Positions 17,624 to 26,771 are shown, numbered from the stretch's first letter. The stretch is 64,000 bases of DNA from Chromatiales bacterium (GCA_020445605.1 JAGRGH010000032.1:62001-126000); one strand, 5' to 3'. Made by a program: numbers and translations. The notes: generated from the letters alone by a model not told the origin.

Positions 17624-18865
17624 ATGGCACTGTATGCATTCGACGGCACCTGGAACACCGATGCAGACGACGACGCGGAAGACTCCAATGTCGTCCGGTT
17701 CAAGGAGCTGTACACCAGGCAATCCTTTTACCTGTCGGGGGTCGGCACGCGCATGGGCGCGATCGGGCGCGCGATCGGCGGCCTGTTCGGCGCCGGCGGA
17801 CATACGCGCATCCGCGAGATGCACGAGGCGCTGGGCAAACAATGGGCTGCGGGCGACCACGAAATCGATATCGTCGGCTTCAGTCGTGGCGCCGCGCTGG
17901 CGGTGCACTTCGCGAACCTGATCGCCACAAAGGGCATCGAATTGCCCGATGGCACGCACATCGACGGCGCGCAGGCACCGATCCGCTTCCTTGGAGTCTG
18001 GGACATCGTTGGCTCGTTCGGGCTTAATGTCGACACCATCGTCAATTTCCAGGCCATCAACCTCGGCTGGGAGATCGACCACGTCGAGCGCAACGTCCGG
18101 CACTGCTTCCATGCGATGGCGCTGGACGAGCGCCGCGAAACCTTCGGACTGACGCGGCTGGACCCAGACAACTCACGCGATTTCGTCGAGGAGCGCTGGT
18201 TCCGCGGCGTGCACAGCGACATCGGCGGTGGCAACCGCAATCCCGACCGTTCGAACATCGCGCTGCAATGGATGCTCGACAAGGCCGTTGGCGTCGGCCT
18301 GCCGATCGATGCGGCGAAACGCACGCAGGTGAAATACGCGAAGATCGATCGCTTTGCGATTGTCAGCGAGAACAAGGATCCGCAGCGCGACCCGCGACGC
18401 GCTCAGCAGCCCGGCGACAGCATCGATCCGAGCGCGCCGGGCCTGATACTCGCCATCGGCGAGTCGCACACGACCAGCGTACTGGCCGAACAGCAGTACA
18501 ACTGGTCCGGCGTAACGCTCGAGCGCGGCGCGCGCTACCACGTCAAGGCCGAAGGGACGTGGAAGGATGGCGATCTGGAACCCTGTGATGCCCGTGGCTG
18601 GAAATCCGAGCAACTCGGCTGGGTCAAGGAGAAGATCGTCGAGTGGTTCGAGGACAACCGCCGCGAACCGCTGGCGGACTGGTTCGAACTGGTCGGCGCC
18701 TACGGCGACGAGGACGACGAACTCGTTCGCCTCGGCGACGCCGTCGATGGCATGGAATTCACCGCGACCCGTGACGCCGATCTGTGGCTGTTCGCGAACG
18801 ATCTGAAATCGCGCTATGGCAACAACGCGGGCGCGATCGACGTGACCGTCACCCGCCGGGCCTGA
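17624..18865 (+). CDS. DUF2235 alpha/beta-hydrolase (Tle-like phospholipase family)
   Basis: A 413-residue protein from ATG 17624, with AAGGAGG at the ideal distance. The DUF2235 core shows LYAFDGTWNT at the N-terminus, the nucleophile motif VGFSRGAAL (Ser at about 87) and IRFLGVWDIVGSFG, followed by a HSDIGGG block with the likely catalytic His/Asp. The last 140 residues form a beta-rich extension (GVTLERGARYHVKAEGTW) found in some members. Related proteins include type VI secretion phospholipase effectors, but no VgrG, PAAR or immunity gene is nearby and no signal peptide is visible. A cytoplasmic hydrolase is equally possible. Confidence 0.85.
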   Translation: MALYAFDGTWNTDADDDAEDSNVVRFKELYTRQSFYLSGVGTRMGAIGRAIGGLFGAGGHTRIREMHEALGKQWAAGDHEIDIVGFSRGAALAVHFANLIATKGIELPDGTHIDGAQAPIRFLGVWDIVGSFGLNVDTIVNFQAINLGWEIDHVERNVRHCFHAMALDERRETFGLTRLDPDNSRDFVEERWFRGVHSDIGGGNRNPDRSNIALQWMLDKAVGVGLPIDAAKRTQVKYAKIDRFAIVSENKDPQRDPRRAQQPGDSIDPSAPGLILAIGESHTTSVLAEQQYNWSGVTLERGARYHVKAEGTWKDGDLEPCDARGWKSEQLGWVKEKIVEWFEDNRREPLADWFELVGAYGDEDDELVRLGDAVDGMEFTATRDADLWLFANDLKSRYGNNAGAIDVTVTRRA

Positions 18866-18876
18866 GACTTCGTCGA

Positions 18877-18900
18877 CGCCGCGCGCCCGCGCGCGCGGCG
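18877..18900. terminator. GC hairpin between convergent genes
   Basis: The stem CGCCGCGC pairs with GCGCGGCG around an eight-base loop, in the 45-base gap between the convergent DUF2235 and PPK2 genes. There is no T-run; a shared bidirectional terminator is the simplest reading. Confidence 0.5.
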
Positions 18901-18910
18901 CCACACCCGC

Positions 18911-19963
18911 TCACTCGCTGCTGGACCGGCGCTGCCCCGGATGCAGGCTCTTGCCGAGGATGTGTTCGCTCGCGTGCACGACCTGGCGCCCGGCGCCGAC
19001 GATCAGAGGGTCCGGCCCACGGACCACGGACTTGTCACGATCCGGATAGGGCAGCGACGACAGGAAATGCTGCATGCAGTTCAGGCGCGCACGCTTCTTG
19101 TCATCGGATTTGACGATGATCCACGGCGAGTCGGCCGTATCCGTATAGAAGAACATCGCCTCCTTGGCCTCGGTGTAGTCGTCCCAACGGTTCAGGGACG
19201 CCTGGTCGATCGGCGAAAGCTTCCAGTGCTTGAGCGGATCGCCCTTGCGCGCCGTGAAACGGCGCGACTGCTCGTCCTGCGTGACCGAGAACCAGTACTT
19301 GAACAGCCGGATGCCGGAGCGCACGAGCATCTGCTCCAGTTCCGGGCACTGGCGCATGAACTCCAGATACTCGTTCGGCGTGCAGAAACCCATCACGCGC
19401 TCGACGCCGGCGCGGTTGTACCAGGAGCGGTCGAAGAACACCATCTCGCCCGCGGACGGCAGATGCTTGATGTAGCGCTGGAAATACCACTGCGTGCGCT
19501 CCTCGTCGGTCGGTTTGTCGAGTGCAATGACCTTCGCGCCGCGCGGGTTCAGGTGTTCCATGAAGCGCTTGATCGTGCCGCCCTTGCCGGCCGCGTCGCG
19601 ACCCTCGAAGATCACAACGATCTTCTGCCCCGTTTCCTTGACCCACTTCTGAATCTTCAGCAGCTCGACCTGCAATTCGGCCTTGTGCTCCTCGTAGTGC
19701 GCGCGCCGCAGCCTGCTGCGGTAGGGATACTCGCCGGTCTCGAACGCGCGGCGGATCGCGTCCGCGTCGTGACGCATGTCGGCCAGCTCATGCGCGCGCG
19801 AAGGGTGCGCCGCGCCATTTCCGGGTTCCGCGGCCTTTCGGGCACGGCGCTTGGCGCCGGGCTTGCCCGGTTCGGGTGTCGGAGCGGCGGCGGGTTCGCT
19901 CGTTGCGGCGGGCTTGGCCGCGGTGTCAGTGGCTTCGCTCTTGTTCTCGGCGGATTTATCCAT
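18911..19963 (-). CDS. ppk2: Polyphosphate kinase 2
   Basis: A 350-residue protein from ATG 19963 (MDKSAENKS); a GTG three codons earlier is an alternative. The first 65 residues are a low-complexity Ala/Pro/Lys tail. The catalytic PPK2 domain is intact: KIVVIFEGRDAAGKGGTIKR (Walker A), FFDRSWYNRAGVERVMGF (Walker B and lid I) and FTARKGDPLKHWKLSPID. The single-domain length fits class I PPK2, which moves phosphate between polyphosphate and nucleoside diphosphates. It is divergent from the dehydrogenase at 20242 across a gap of about 280 bases in which no clear promoter stands out. Confidence 0.93.
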   Translation of the reverse strand: MDKSAENKSEATDTAAKPAATSEPAAAPTPEPGKPGAKRRARKAAEPGNGAAHPSRAHELADMRHDADAIRRAFETGEYPYRSRLRRAHYEEHKAELQVELLKIQKWVKETGQKIVVIFEGRDAAGKGGTIKRFMEHLNPRGAKVIALDKPTDEERTQWYFQRYIKHLPSAGEMVFFDRSWYNRAGVERVMGFCTPNEYLEFMRQCPELEQMLVRSGIRLFKYWFSVTQDEQSRRFTARKGDPLKHWKLSPIDQASLNRWDDYTEAKEAMFFYTDTADSPWIIVKSDDKKRARLNCMQHFLSSLPYPDRDKSVVRGPDPLIVGAGRQVVHASEHILGKSLHPGQRRSSSE

Positions 19964-20241
19964 GTCGTTCACCCATCAGGTCGCGGAGGCGCCAGCGACG
20001 CAAGGCCCGCGCCGGAGTCTTGCGGGGCCGCGCGCCTGTCATCAAACTGACATCGTTGATGTTAAACCCATGACCCTACGCCCGGGTTTGCGCTGGATCA
20101 AGGGAGCGGGATCCATCCCGAACGCTGCGACGCGGCCTCTGTGGATACGGCAGATTCGACCGTTGAATGCGCCCGTGCGCTGCTATCGTTGCCGGGTAAT
20201 CCCCGAACTCAGCCCGGCCTGCCACACCCGGAGAAACCGCA

Positions 20242-21207
20242 ATGCCCGCGAAGCCCATCGTACTGGTGACCCGCCGCCTCCCGGATGCGGTCGAAGCGCG
20301 CCTCAGGCGCGACTACGACCCACGTCTGAACCCCGATGACCAGGTCTACCCACGTGACCGGCTGCTGGCCTTGTCGACGGATGCGGTGGCGGTCATTCCC
20401 TGCCACACCGAACGCATGGATGCCGGTGTGGTCGCCGAGCTTCCCGAGACCGTTCGGGCGATCTGCACCTACTCGGTCGGCCACGATCACATCGACCTCA
20501 CGGCGGCACGCGCGCGCGGCATCATCGTGACGAACACACCCGATGTACTGAGTAATGCGACCGCGGAGATCGCCATGCTCCTGCTGCTGGCGGCCGCGCG
20601 CCGCGCACACGAAGGAGCGCACATGCTGCGCACGAACACCTGGGCCGAGTGGAGTCCGACCGCCAATCTCGGCCTGGAGATCACCGGCAAGCGCCTGGGC
20701 ATCCTGGGCATGGGACGGGTCGGCCAGGTGCTCGCACGTCGCGCCCGAGGCTTCGACATGGAGATCCATTACTACAACCGTCACCGACTGGACCCGGCGA
20801 CCGAGGCGGGTGCGACCTATCACGGGTCCGTGGAAAGCCTGCTCGGTGTCAGCCAGTTTCTGTCCATCCACAGCCCGGCGACTGCCGAGACCCGCGGCCT
20901 GCTGAATGCCGAACGCATCGCGCTGCTGCCGGATGACGCCGTGGTCGTGAACACCGCGCGCGGCGCGGTGATCGATGACGACGCCCTGATCGCGGCACTG
21001 AAATCCGGCAAGCTGTTTGCGGCGGGGCTTGATGTGTTCAACAACGAGCCGAACATCGATCCGCGCTATCGCGACATCGAAAATGCGTTCCTGCTGCCGC
21101 ATATCGGCAGCGCTGCGCGCGAGACCCGCGACGCGATGGGATTCCGGGTGCTGGACAACCTGGATGCGATCGTGGCCGGGCGCGAACCCCGCGACCGGCT
21201 GGCCTAG
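20242..21207 (+). CDS. D-2-hydroxyacid dehydrogenase (glyoxylate/hydroxypyruvate reductase-like)
   Basis: A 321-residue protein from ATG 20242 with GGAGA eight bases upstream. The NAD(P) fold is clear: RLGILGMGRVGQVLARRA, followed by HYYNRHR, where the Arg after the second strand favours NADPH. The catalytic triad is in place: Arg in VVNTARGAVIDDDAL, Glu in FNNEPNIDPRY and His in LLPHIGSAARET. It is closest in type to the GhrB/glyoxylate reductase group, but substrate is not certain. Its stop overlaps the end of the small opposite-strand membrane protein at 21204-21383 by four bases. Confidence 0.9.
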   Translation: MPAKPIVLVTRRLPDAVEARLRRDYDPRLNPDDQVYPRDRLLALSTDAVAVIPCHTERMDAGVVAELPETVRAICTYSVGHDHIDLTAARARGIIVTNTPDVLSNATAEIAMLLLLAAARRAHEGAHMLRTNTWAEWSPTANLGLEITGKRLGILGMGRVGQVLARRARGFDMEIHYYNRHRLDPATEAGATYHGSVESLLGVSQFLSIHSPATAETRGLLNAERIALLPDDAVVVNTARGAVIDDDALIAALKSGKLFAAGLDVFNNEPNIDPRYRDIENAFLLPHIGSAARETRDAMGFRVLDNLDAIVAGREPRDRLA

Positions 21208-21383
21208 CGTGAGGCTTTCGTGCCGCGACGCTCGCGGAAGGTTCGCCAGAAGTCGTAAACGGCAAGCAGCGAAACGAAGCCGATGACCAGGATGAGATCG
21301 ATGTCGGGCACGAACCAAGCCACGATCGCGAGAAACCCGATCATCGTCGCCAGCGCCAGGAATGCCATGATCTTGTCGGTCAC
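21204..21383 (-). CDS. Small two-helix membrane protein
   Basis: A 59-residue protein from GTG 21383, with GGAGG nine bases upstream. The sequence MTDKIMAFLALATMIGFLA, then WFVPDIDLILVIGFVSLLAVY, then a basic tail FWRTFRERRGTK, predicts two membrane helices with cytoplasmic ends. It follows the amidase by 22 bases on the same strand, so it closes the amidase-TRAP block. Codon use looks coding and the ribosome site is strong. No function is assigned. It overlaps the end of the convergent dehydrogenase by four bases. Confidence 0.7.
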   Translation of the reverse strand: MTDKIMAFLALATMIGFLAIVAWFVPDIDLILVIGFVSLLAVYDFWRTFRERRGTKASR

Positions 21384-21405
21384 CGTCCGGCCTCCGGAGT
21401 AAGAG

Positions 21406-22734
21406 TCAGACTTCGAGAAACCTGTCTAGCCAGCGCGCGGTGCGCAGCAGGCGTCCGTCTTCATTACGCCGGCCCACGATCTGCACGCCGATCGGCAGGC
21501 CGTTGGCCGCAATGAGCAGCGGAACGCTCACCGCCGGCACACCCAGTAATGACCATAGCACGTTGAATGCGGCGCTTCCGGTGCTTTCGATTCCGTGCGG
21601 TGCCGCGCCGGGCGCGGCCGGCGTGATGATTGCGTCATAGCGCGCGAACACCTCCTCGAGTGCCGAGTACAACGGTTCGCGCCAGTCGAGTGCGGCGAGG
21701 TAGTCGGCCGCGGCGATCGTTCGTCCTTCCTCGATGCCGGCCCGCGTCTGCGGCGCAAGTTTTTCCGCGCCATGGGCATGGTAGTGGCGCAGGTTGTGCG
21801 CGATCTCCGCATGCATGATGCGCCGGTGCGCGGGCGCCGCCTCCGCGAACACGCGCGGCAGCTCCACCTCGTCGCATTGCTCGCCGAGGGCCGCAACCAG
21901 TTCCGCGAACCCTTCGGCGCAATCCGCATCGATCTGCTCCCACACCGCGGTCTTCACGAACGCGAACTGCGGCGCGACCGGCGGCTCGCTCAGCGCGGTC
22001 GCCAGCAGACCCGGCGGCGCAGCGGGCCGCGTGTCCGGATCGCCGCGATCAAAGCCAGCGAGGACGTCCGTAATCAGAGCCACATCCGCGACGGACCGTC
22101 CGAACGCTCCGAGCGTGTCCAGCCGGCGCGAAGTGCGCAGCAAGCCCGTGCGCGGCAGCAATCCAAACGTCGGCTTGAAGCCGACGACACCGCAATACGA
22201 CGCCGGCCGAATGACCGAACCGCCGGTCTGCGTGCCGAGCGCGAGCGGCACCATGCCATCGGCGACGGCGGACGCCGAGCCCGAGGAGGAGCCGCCCGGT
22301 GTGTGCGCTGGATCATGCGGATTGCGCGTCGCACCCGGCGCCAGATAAGCGCACTCGGCGGTGACGGTCTTGCCGAGGATCACCGCACCCGCCGCACGCA
22401 GGCGCGAGACCACGGTGGCGTCCGCGCCGGGCCTGCGGCCCGCATCCAGCGCATTGCCGTTTTCCGTCGGCAGATCGGCGGTGTCGATGATGTCCTTGAT
22501 GCCCACGGGCAGCCCGTGCAGCGGTCCGATCGGTCGGCCGCTCGCGCGGTGCGCATCGAGCGCCCGTGCCTGTGCCATGGCGTGACTTTCATCCAGATGC
22601 GCCCAGGCGTGTAACAACGGCTCACGCTCGCGTATGCGTGCGAGGCTTGCGGCCGTAACGTCGACGGCGCTCAGTTCACCGCGGGCGATGCGCTCGCGAA
22701 GCTCGAGCGCGCCTGTCGATTGATCAACGGCCAC
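21406..22734 (-). CDS. Amidase-signature family hydrolase
   Basis: A 442-residue protein with the Ser-cisSer-Lys amidase signature: Lys in LPVGIKDIIDTADLPTENG, then the Gly/Ser-rich block PGGSSSGSASAVADGM and GTQTGGSVIRPASYCGVVGF carrying the catalytic Ser residues. Length and order fit the GatA/amidase family. Substrate cannot be told. It begins 31 bases after the TRAP large permease on the same strand, so the likely job is hydrolysis of an amide or carbamoyl compound taken up by the transporter. That link rests on gene order only. Confidence 0.9.
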   Translation of the reverse strand: MAVDQSTGALELRERIARGELSAVDVTAASLARIREREPLLHAWAHLDESHAMAQARALDAHRASGRPIGPLHGLPVGIKDIIDTADLPTENGNALDAGRRPGADATVVSRLRAAGAVILGKTVTAECAYLAPGATRNPHDPAHTPGGSSSGSASAVADGMVPLALGTQTGGSVIRPASYCGVVGFKPTFGLLPRTGLLRTSRRLDTLGAFGRSVADVALITDVLAGFDRGDPDTRPAAPPGLLATALSEPPVAPQFAFVKTAVWEQIDADCAEGFAELVAALGEQCDEVELPRVFAEAAPAHRRIMHAEIAHNLRHYHAHGAEKLAPQTRAGIEEGRTIAAADYLAALDWREPLYSALEEVFARYDAIITPAAPGAAPHGIESTGSAAFNVLWSLLGVPAVSVPLLIAANGLPIGVQIVGRRNEDGRLLRTARWLDRFLEV

Positions 22735-22765
22735 TGGTCAGCGATCGCAAGCGTGTCGTGGCGAA

Positions 22766-24187
22766 TCAGTGCCCATAGATCAGGTCCGGCAGCCAGAACG
22801 CGATCTGCGGAAACACATAGAGAACGATCATGGCCAGCAGCACCATCGCCAGATACGGATAGCAGCCGCGAAAGATCTCGACAAGCTGCACATGCGGTGG
22901 CGCGATGCCCTTTAGGTAGTACGCCGACATCGCCATTGGCGGCGTCAAGAACGAGCTTTGCAGGTTCAGTGCGACCAGAATGCCGAAGAACAGCGGATCG
23001 ATGCCGAAATGTGGCAGCAGCGGGAGGAAGATCGGGACGAAGATGATGATGATCTCCGACCATTCCAGCGGCCAGCCGAGCAGGAAGATGATCAGCTGCG
23101 CGAGGATCAGGAACATGATCGGCGACATGTCGAGCCCGGTGACGAAATCCGAGATGATCTGCTCGCCGCCCAGATACGAGAACACCGACGAAAACGTCCA
23201 CGAGCCCACGAACAGCCAGCACACCATCGCCGAGGTGCGCACCGTGAGATACACCGATTCGCGCAGCCGCTGCCAGGTGAAGGCGCGATAGGCGAAGGTC
23301 AGCAACAGGCCGCCCAGCGCGCCGACCGCCGCGGCCTCCGATGGTGTCGCAAGCCCGAACAGGATCGCACCCAGTACCGCTAGAATCAGAAACGCCAGCG
23401 GAAAAAACGAAGTCAGCAGCTGCCAGACGATCTGGCCGACGGAGTACTCGCCCACTTCCTCCTTCGTCGGCTTCGGAGCCAGCTGCGGTTGGAGCATCGA
23501 ACGCCCGACGACGTAGACCATGTACAGGCCCGCAAGCAGCAGACCGGGCAACAGCGCGCCGGCGTAGAGCTTGACGATGGACACGCCGGAGGCCGCCGCA
23601 TACACGATCAGCATGATAGATGGCGGGATCAGGATGCCGAGCGTGCCGCCGGCACAGATCACGCCGCAGGCGAGACTCGTATCGTAGCGCGCCTTCAGCA
23701 TCGCCGGAAACGCCAGCAGGCCCATCAGCGTGACCACCGCACCGACGATGCCCGTCGCGGTCGCGAACAGCGTGCAGGTGATCAGCGCGGCAACCGCCAT
23801 TGAACCCGGGACCCGGCGCGCGGCGATGTTCAGCGTATGAAACAGCCTCGCAACGATGTTCGCTCGCTCGACGATGTAGCCCATGAACAGAAACAGCGGC
23901 ACCGCCGTGAGCACGTCGTTCGACATGACCGAGTAGGTCTGGTTGACGAACAGATCGAATATCCGGTTGTTGAACAGACCGTCTATCCACAACTCGCTCT
24001 GTGTCCACTGGTCGGCGCCGGCATCCACTGCGCGATCGTAGGCCCGCCACATGCGGTCCGCGTCGAAATACGCGTAATAACCGAACATGATGCCCATTGC
24101 CATGAGTGTGAAGGCGACGGGAAAACCGAGCAGGATGATGAACAGAAAGATGCCCAGCATGACGAGCGCAATTACCGGGTCGGACAT
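22766..24187 (-). CDS. dctM: TRAP transporter large permease subunit
   Basis: A 473-residue, highly hydrophobic protein of the DctM family. It has about 12-13 membrane helices, an N-terminal helix preceded by MSDPVIALVM, and the family-typical GGTLGILIPPSIMLIVYA and TPSEAAAVGALGGLLL segments. It provides the ion-coupled translocation path of a TRAP transporter in the inner membrane. It starts three bases after the stop of dctQ, implying translational coupling. A hydrophilic insertion (about residues 45-80, around DRMWRAYDRAVDAGAD) is longer than in DctM proper and is typical of the TakP/large-loop branch. Confidence 0.93.
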   Translation of the reverse strand: MSDPVIALVMLGIFLFIILLGFPVAFTLMAMGIMFGYYAYFDADRMWRAYDRAVDAGADQWTQSELWIDGLFNNRIFDLFVNQTYSVMSNDVLTAVPLFLFMGYIVERANIVARLFHTLNIAARRVPGSMAVAALITCTLFATATGIVGAVVTLMGLLAFPAMLKARYDTSLACGVICAGGTLGILIPPSIMLIVYAAASGVSIVKLYAGALLPGLLLAGLYMVYVVGRSMLQPQLAPKPTKEEVGEYSVGQIVWQLLTSFFPLAFLILAVLGAILFGLATPSEAAAVGALGGLLLTFAYRAFTWQRLRESVYLTVRTSAMVCWLFVGSWTFSSVFSYLGGEQIISDFVTGLDMSPIMFLILAQLIIFLLGWPLEWSEIIIIFVPIFLPLLPHFGIDPLFFGILVALNLQSSFLTPPMAMSAYYLKGIAPPHVQLVEIFRGCYPYLAMVLLAMIVLYVFPQIAFWLPDLIYGH

Positions 24188-24190
24188 CTC

Positions 24191-24835
24191 TCAGCGCTCC
24201 AGTTGGTCTTTGTATTCTTCGCGAAGGTCGGCGCCGTCCTCACGCGCCGTACCGGTCGCGAAGTGCCCCGGCTCGGCGTTCTGCTGACGCGCCAGCTGGA
24301 CCTCGGTTTCCTCGATGTCCTCGGCGGCCAGCACCCATTCACCAGTACGCATGCAGATGATGCAGCGGAACACCTGCGCGATGCCCTGGATCAGCAGCAG
24401 CACGCCGGCGGCGACGATGACCGCCTTGAACTGGAAGATGGGAATGCCCGCCGGACTGTTCACGCTGACCTCAAGATAACGCCATGATCGCTCGGTGTAC
24501 TTCCAGCCCGAGATGATCAGCGCCAGCACGCCGGGAAAGAAAAACAGGAAATACAGGATCAGCTCGACACGCGCCTGCGTGCGCGGCTTCCACAGTCGAT
24601 AGACGAAATCGCCGCGCACATGACCACCGCGCGACAGCGTGTAGGCACCGCCCATCATGAACAGCGTGCCGTAGGTGATGTACGACAGATCGAACGCCCA
24701 ACTCGTCGGTGCGTTGAACCCGTAGCGGACCAGCACCTCCCAGCCCACGCCGACGGCCATCACGAGAATCAGCCATGCGAACGCCTTGCCGAACCAGGCC
24801 GACAGGCGATCCGCAAACGCGATATAGCCAAGCAA
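24191..24835 (-). CDS. dctQ: TRAP transporter small permease subunit
   Basis: A 214-residue protein. The frame opens at TTG 24835 with GGAG at 24844-24847 (minus strand), eight bases upstream; no ATG is better placed. Four membrane helices are visible (LILVMAVGVGWEVLVRYGF, SYITYGTLFMMGGAYTL, VELILYFLFFFPGVLALII, KAVIVAAGVLLLIQGIAQVF), with the DctQ pattern G(G/A)xxHVRGDFVY. A charged C-terminal tail of about 35 residues (DIEETEVQLARQQ) is an extension. The start lies right next to the end of repeat B3, which separates it from dctP. Confidence 0.9.
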   Translation of the reverse strand: MLGYIAFADRLSAWFGKAFAWLILVMAVGVGWEVLVRYGFNAPTSWAFDLSYITYGTLFMMGGAYTLSRGGHVRGDFVYRLWKPRTQARVELILYFLFFFPGVLALIISGWKYTERSWRYLEVSVNSPAGIPIFQFKAVIVAAGVLLLIQGIAQVFRCIICMRTGEWVLAAEDIEETEVQLARQQNAEPGHFATGTAREDGADLREEYKDQLER

Positions 24836-24851
24836 CGCCTCTACTCCGATT

Positions 24852-24945
24852 TTCTATGGAATCTCTGATCAATCCATCCCTAAATTGCCAGAGCAGCACG
24901 TCCATGGGCCGCGGGAAACTCAGGAATTTTCAGAGTTTCCCTAAA
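24852..24945. repeat. Family B element, copy B3, between dctP and dctQ
   Basis: Read on the minus strand it starts TTAGGGAAACTCTGAAAA, folds back with CTGAGTTTCCC, continues CATGGACGTG and ends GGGATGGATTGATCAGAG. Both ends match copy B2 at 36375-36534; the middle is shorter. The strong outer hairpin (24912-24941) lies after the dctP stop and ahead of dctQ. It could cut read-through, so that more binding protein than permease is made. Confidence 0.8.
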
Positions 24946-25018
24946 TGCCTCGGCCCGGACTCGCGACGACTTCACAGCGGAATTCGCCGCGGCCGGGCCG
25001 GCCGATCCGGATGTCAGA

Positions 25019-26188
25019 TCAAAGCTTCAGCTTTCCGGGGAAGTAATGGTCATACGCAAGCGCATAGTCCGGCGCGTTCATGATTTCATAGAACACGACC
25101 CGTTCGACCCAGGCGCGCTGGCTGTCGAGCACCTTCTTGATGAAGGCGTCCTTCTCCAGCTCCGGAATCAGCTGATCCCAGGCCTTGAGCTGGGCGTCGA
25201 GAATCTCCTTGGAGGTACGCTCGACGTTGACACCGTTGTCTTTCTGCAGCTTTTGCAGGTCAGCCGAGTAGTTGTCCATCGCGCTGGCGGTGTTGGACGT
25301 GCTCGCGGCCTCGACGCCATATTGCAGAATGGCCTTGAGATCGTCGTCCAAGCCGTCGAAGAAGTCCTTGTTGAACAGGAACTCGAACGATTCGCTGGCC
25401 TGGTGGTACGAAGACAGGTAGTAGTACTTCGCTACGTCCTGCGCACCGAACCGCATGTCGGAAGACGGGTTGTTGAACTCGAACGCGTCGATGACGCCAC
25501 GCTCCATCGCCGGCACGATCTCGCCACCGGGCAGCTGTGCAACGCTCATGCCGAGCTTCTGCATCAGGTCGGCCGCAAGCCCGACGGTGCGGTACTTGAA
25601 GCCCTGCAGTTCGGCGGCCTTCGTAACCGGCTTCTTGAACCAGCCGAACGGCTGCGCGAACATCGGGAAGCCATAGAAGCCATAGACGTTCAGGCCCATG
25701 ATGTCCTGGGTCAGCTCGCGGTAGAGTTCCTTGCCGCCACCGGCGTAGAACCACGACAGCATGGTCGTGGCGCTTCCGCCGAACACCGGACCGGTGCCAA
25801 ACAGTGACGCGGCCTTGTGCTTGCCGTACCAGTACACCGGCACCGTGTGCGCGGCGTCCAGCACACCGTCGTTGACCGCATCCAGCACCTGGAAGGCCTT
25901 CACGACCGCGCCCGAGGGCAGCAGATCGATCTTCAGTCGCCCACCGGACATGCGTTCCACGCGCGAGGTGTACTCACGCGCGAAATCCATCCAGATGTCC
26001 GATGCCGGCCACGAGGTCTGCATCTTCACGACCACCGGCTTGGCGGCCCGGACGATCGCCGGGGCGCCGACGGACGCGGCCGCAACGCCCGCCGCGACGG
26101 CGGCGCCGCCTTTCAGAAATTTGCGGCGGGACTCGCCTTCCGCGGAGCCGGGGACCTTCTCCGCGGTGTCTTGTTTCAGATCACTCAT
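25019..26188 (-). CDS. dctP: TRAP transporter solute-binding protein, Tat-exported (TakP-like)
   Basis: A 389-residue protein from ATG 26188, with GGAGG six bases upstream; the frame continues upstream but lacks another good start. The N-terminus carries a twin-arginine signal, ESRRKFLKGGAAVAAG, cut near ASVGAPAIVRA, so the protein folds before export. The DctP fold follows: VVKMQTSWPASDIWMDFA, GGRLKIDLLPSGAVVKA and the ligand Arg in GFKYRTVG, with the long helix (about 280-300) typical of TakP-type 2-oxoacid binders. Ligand is probably a small carboxylate. It is separated from dctQ by repeat B3. Confidence 0.9.
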   Translation of the reverse strand: MSDLKQDTAEKVPGSAEGESRRKFLKGGAAVAAGVAAASVGAPAIVRAAKPVVVKMQTSWPASDIWMDFAREYTSRVERMSGGRLKIDLLPSGAVVKAFQVLDAVNDGVLDAAHTVPVYWYGKHKAASLFGTGPVFGGSATTMLSWFYAGGGKELYRELTQDIMGLNVYGFYGFPMFAQPFGWFKKPVTKAAELQGFKYRTVGLAADLMQKLGMSVAQLPGGEIVPAMERGVIDAFEFNNPSSDMRFGAQDVAKYYYLSSYHQASESFEFLFNKDFFDGLDDDLKAILQYGVEAASTSNTASAMDNYSADLQKLQKDNGVNVERTSKEILDAQLKAWDQLIPELEKDAFIKKVLDSQRAWVERVVFYEIMNAPDYALAYDHYFPGKLKL

Positions 26189-26315
26189 CACATCCTCCAA
26201 CGACTTGGTGTTATTGCGGCCGCCGGCGGGCCCGTTGTTTCGCTCATTCGCGCCGGGTGCCGGCGGCGCCTCGGCAGGGGTGGCCGTTCCCTGACGGGCG
26301 GCGGTCACTCGGGAA

Positions 26316-26343
26316 AGTATAGACACCACGTTGCAAAGTGGTG
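26316..26343 (-). promoter_or_regulatory. Candidate dctP promoter with inverted-repeat operator
   Basis: On the minus strand a TATACT (-10-like, 26316-26321) is immediately preceded by the perfect inverted repeat CACCAC-N8-GTGGTG (26324-26343). The repeat would cover the -35 side of the promoter, as expected for a repressor or activator site of a dimeric regulator. No regulator gene is adjacent. The leader to dctP would be about 120 bases. Confidence 0.5.
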
Positions 26344-26366
26344 CGCAAGTTTTCCGTCGCGCGCGA

Positions 26367-26771
26367 TCAGGTCACCAGCTCCACGCTGAGGTCCACGGCC
26401 GCGCGCAGCGTGTTCGCCACAATGCAGCCACGCTCTGCGATGGTGACCAGTTTCTGGAATTCGGCCGCCGGTTCGCAGGTTCCCGAAACCCGCATGCGGA
26501 TGGCGAGATAGCGCGGCGGGGCATCATCGGCGAGATCGCCCTCGATCTCCGCGCGGACGCCGCTGAGGGAGATTCCACGGGCAAGCGCCGCGGCCAGCAG
26601 GGTGCTCATGAAGCAGCCGCCAAACCCCATCAGCAGCACCTCGCCCCCCATCGGGCCCTTGTTCTGTCCGCCCTTGGCCTCGGGCCGGTCGATTGTAAGC
26701 GTGTGCCCGCGCACCTCGGCCCTGGATGCGGAATGGTCGAGCTGGGTGACGGTCGCGCGGATGGTGGGCAT
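26367..26771 (-). CDS. OsmC-family peroxidase
   Basis: A 134-residue protein of the OsmC/Ohr superfamily. The two redox Cys are present: one in MGFGGCFMSTLLAAAL and one in IAERGCIVANTL, at the usual spacing, and PMGGEVLLMG matches the family's N-terminal helix start. Members reduce organic hydroperoxides with dithiols; this branch (YhfA/COG1765-like) is less well characterised. It starts 12 bases after the stop of the reductase at 26784-27668 and is probably co-transcribed with it. Confidence 0.88.
   Translation of the reverse strand: MPTIRATVTQLDHSASRAEVRGHTLTIDRPEAKGGQNKGPMGGEVLLMGFGGCFMSTLLAAALARGISLSGVRAEIEGDLADDAPPRYLAIRMRVSGTCEPAAEFQKLVTIAERGCIVANTLRAAVDLSVELVT

Noticed and set aside
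17624-18865. Type VI secretion effector locus
   Set aside because: DUF2235 occurs in effectors, but there is no VgrG, PAAR, adaptor or immunity gene nearby.
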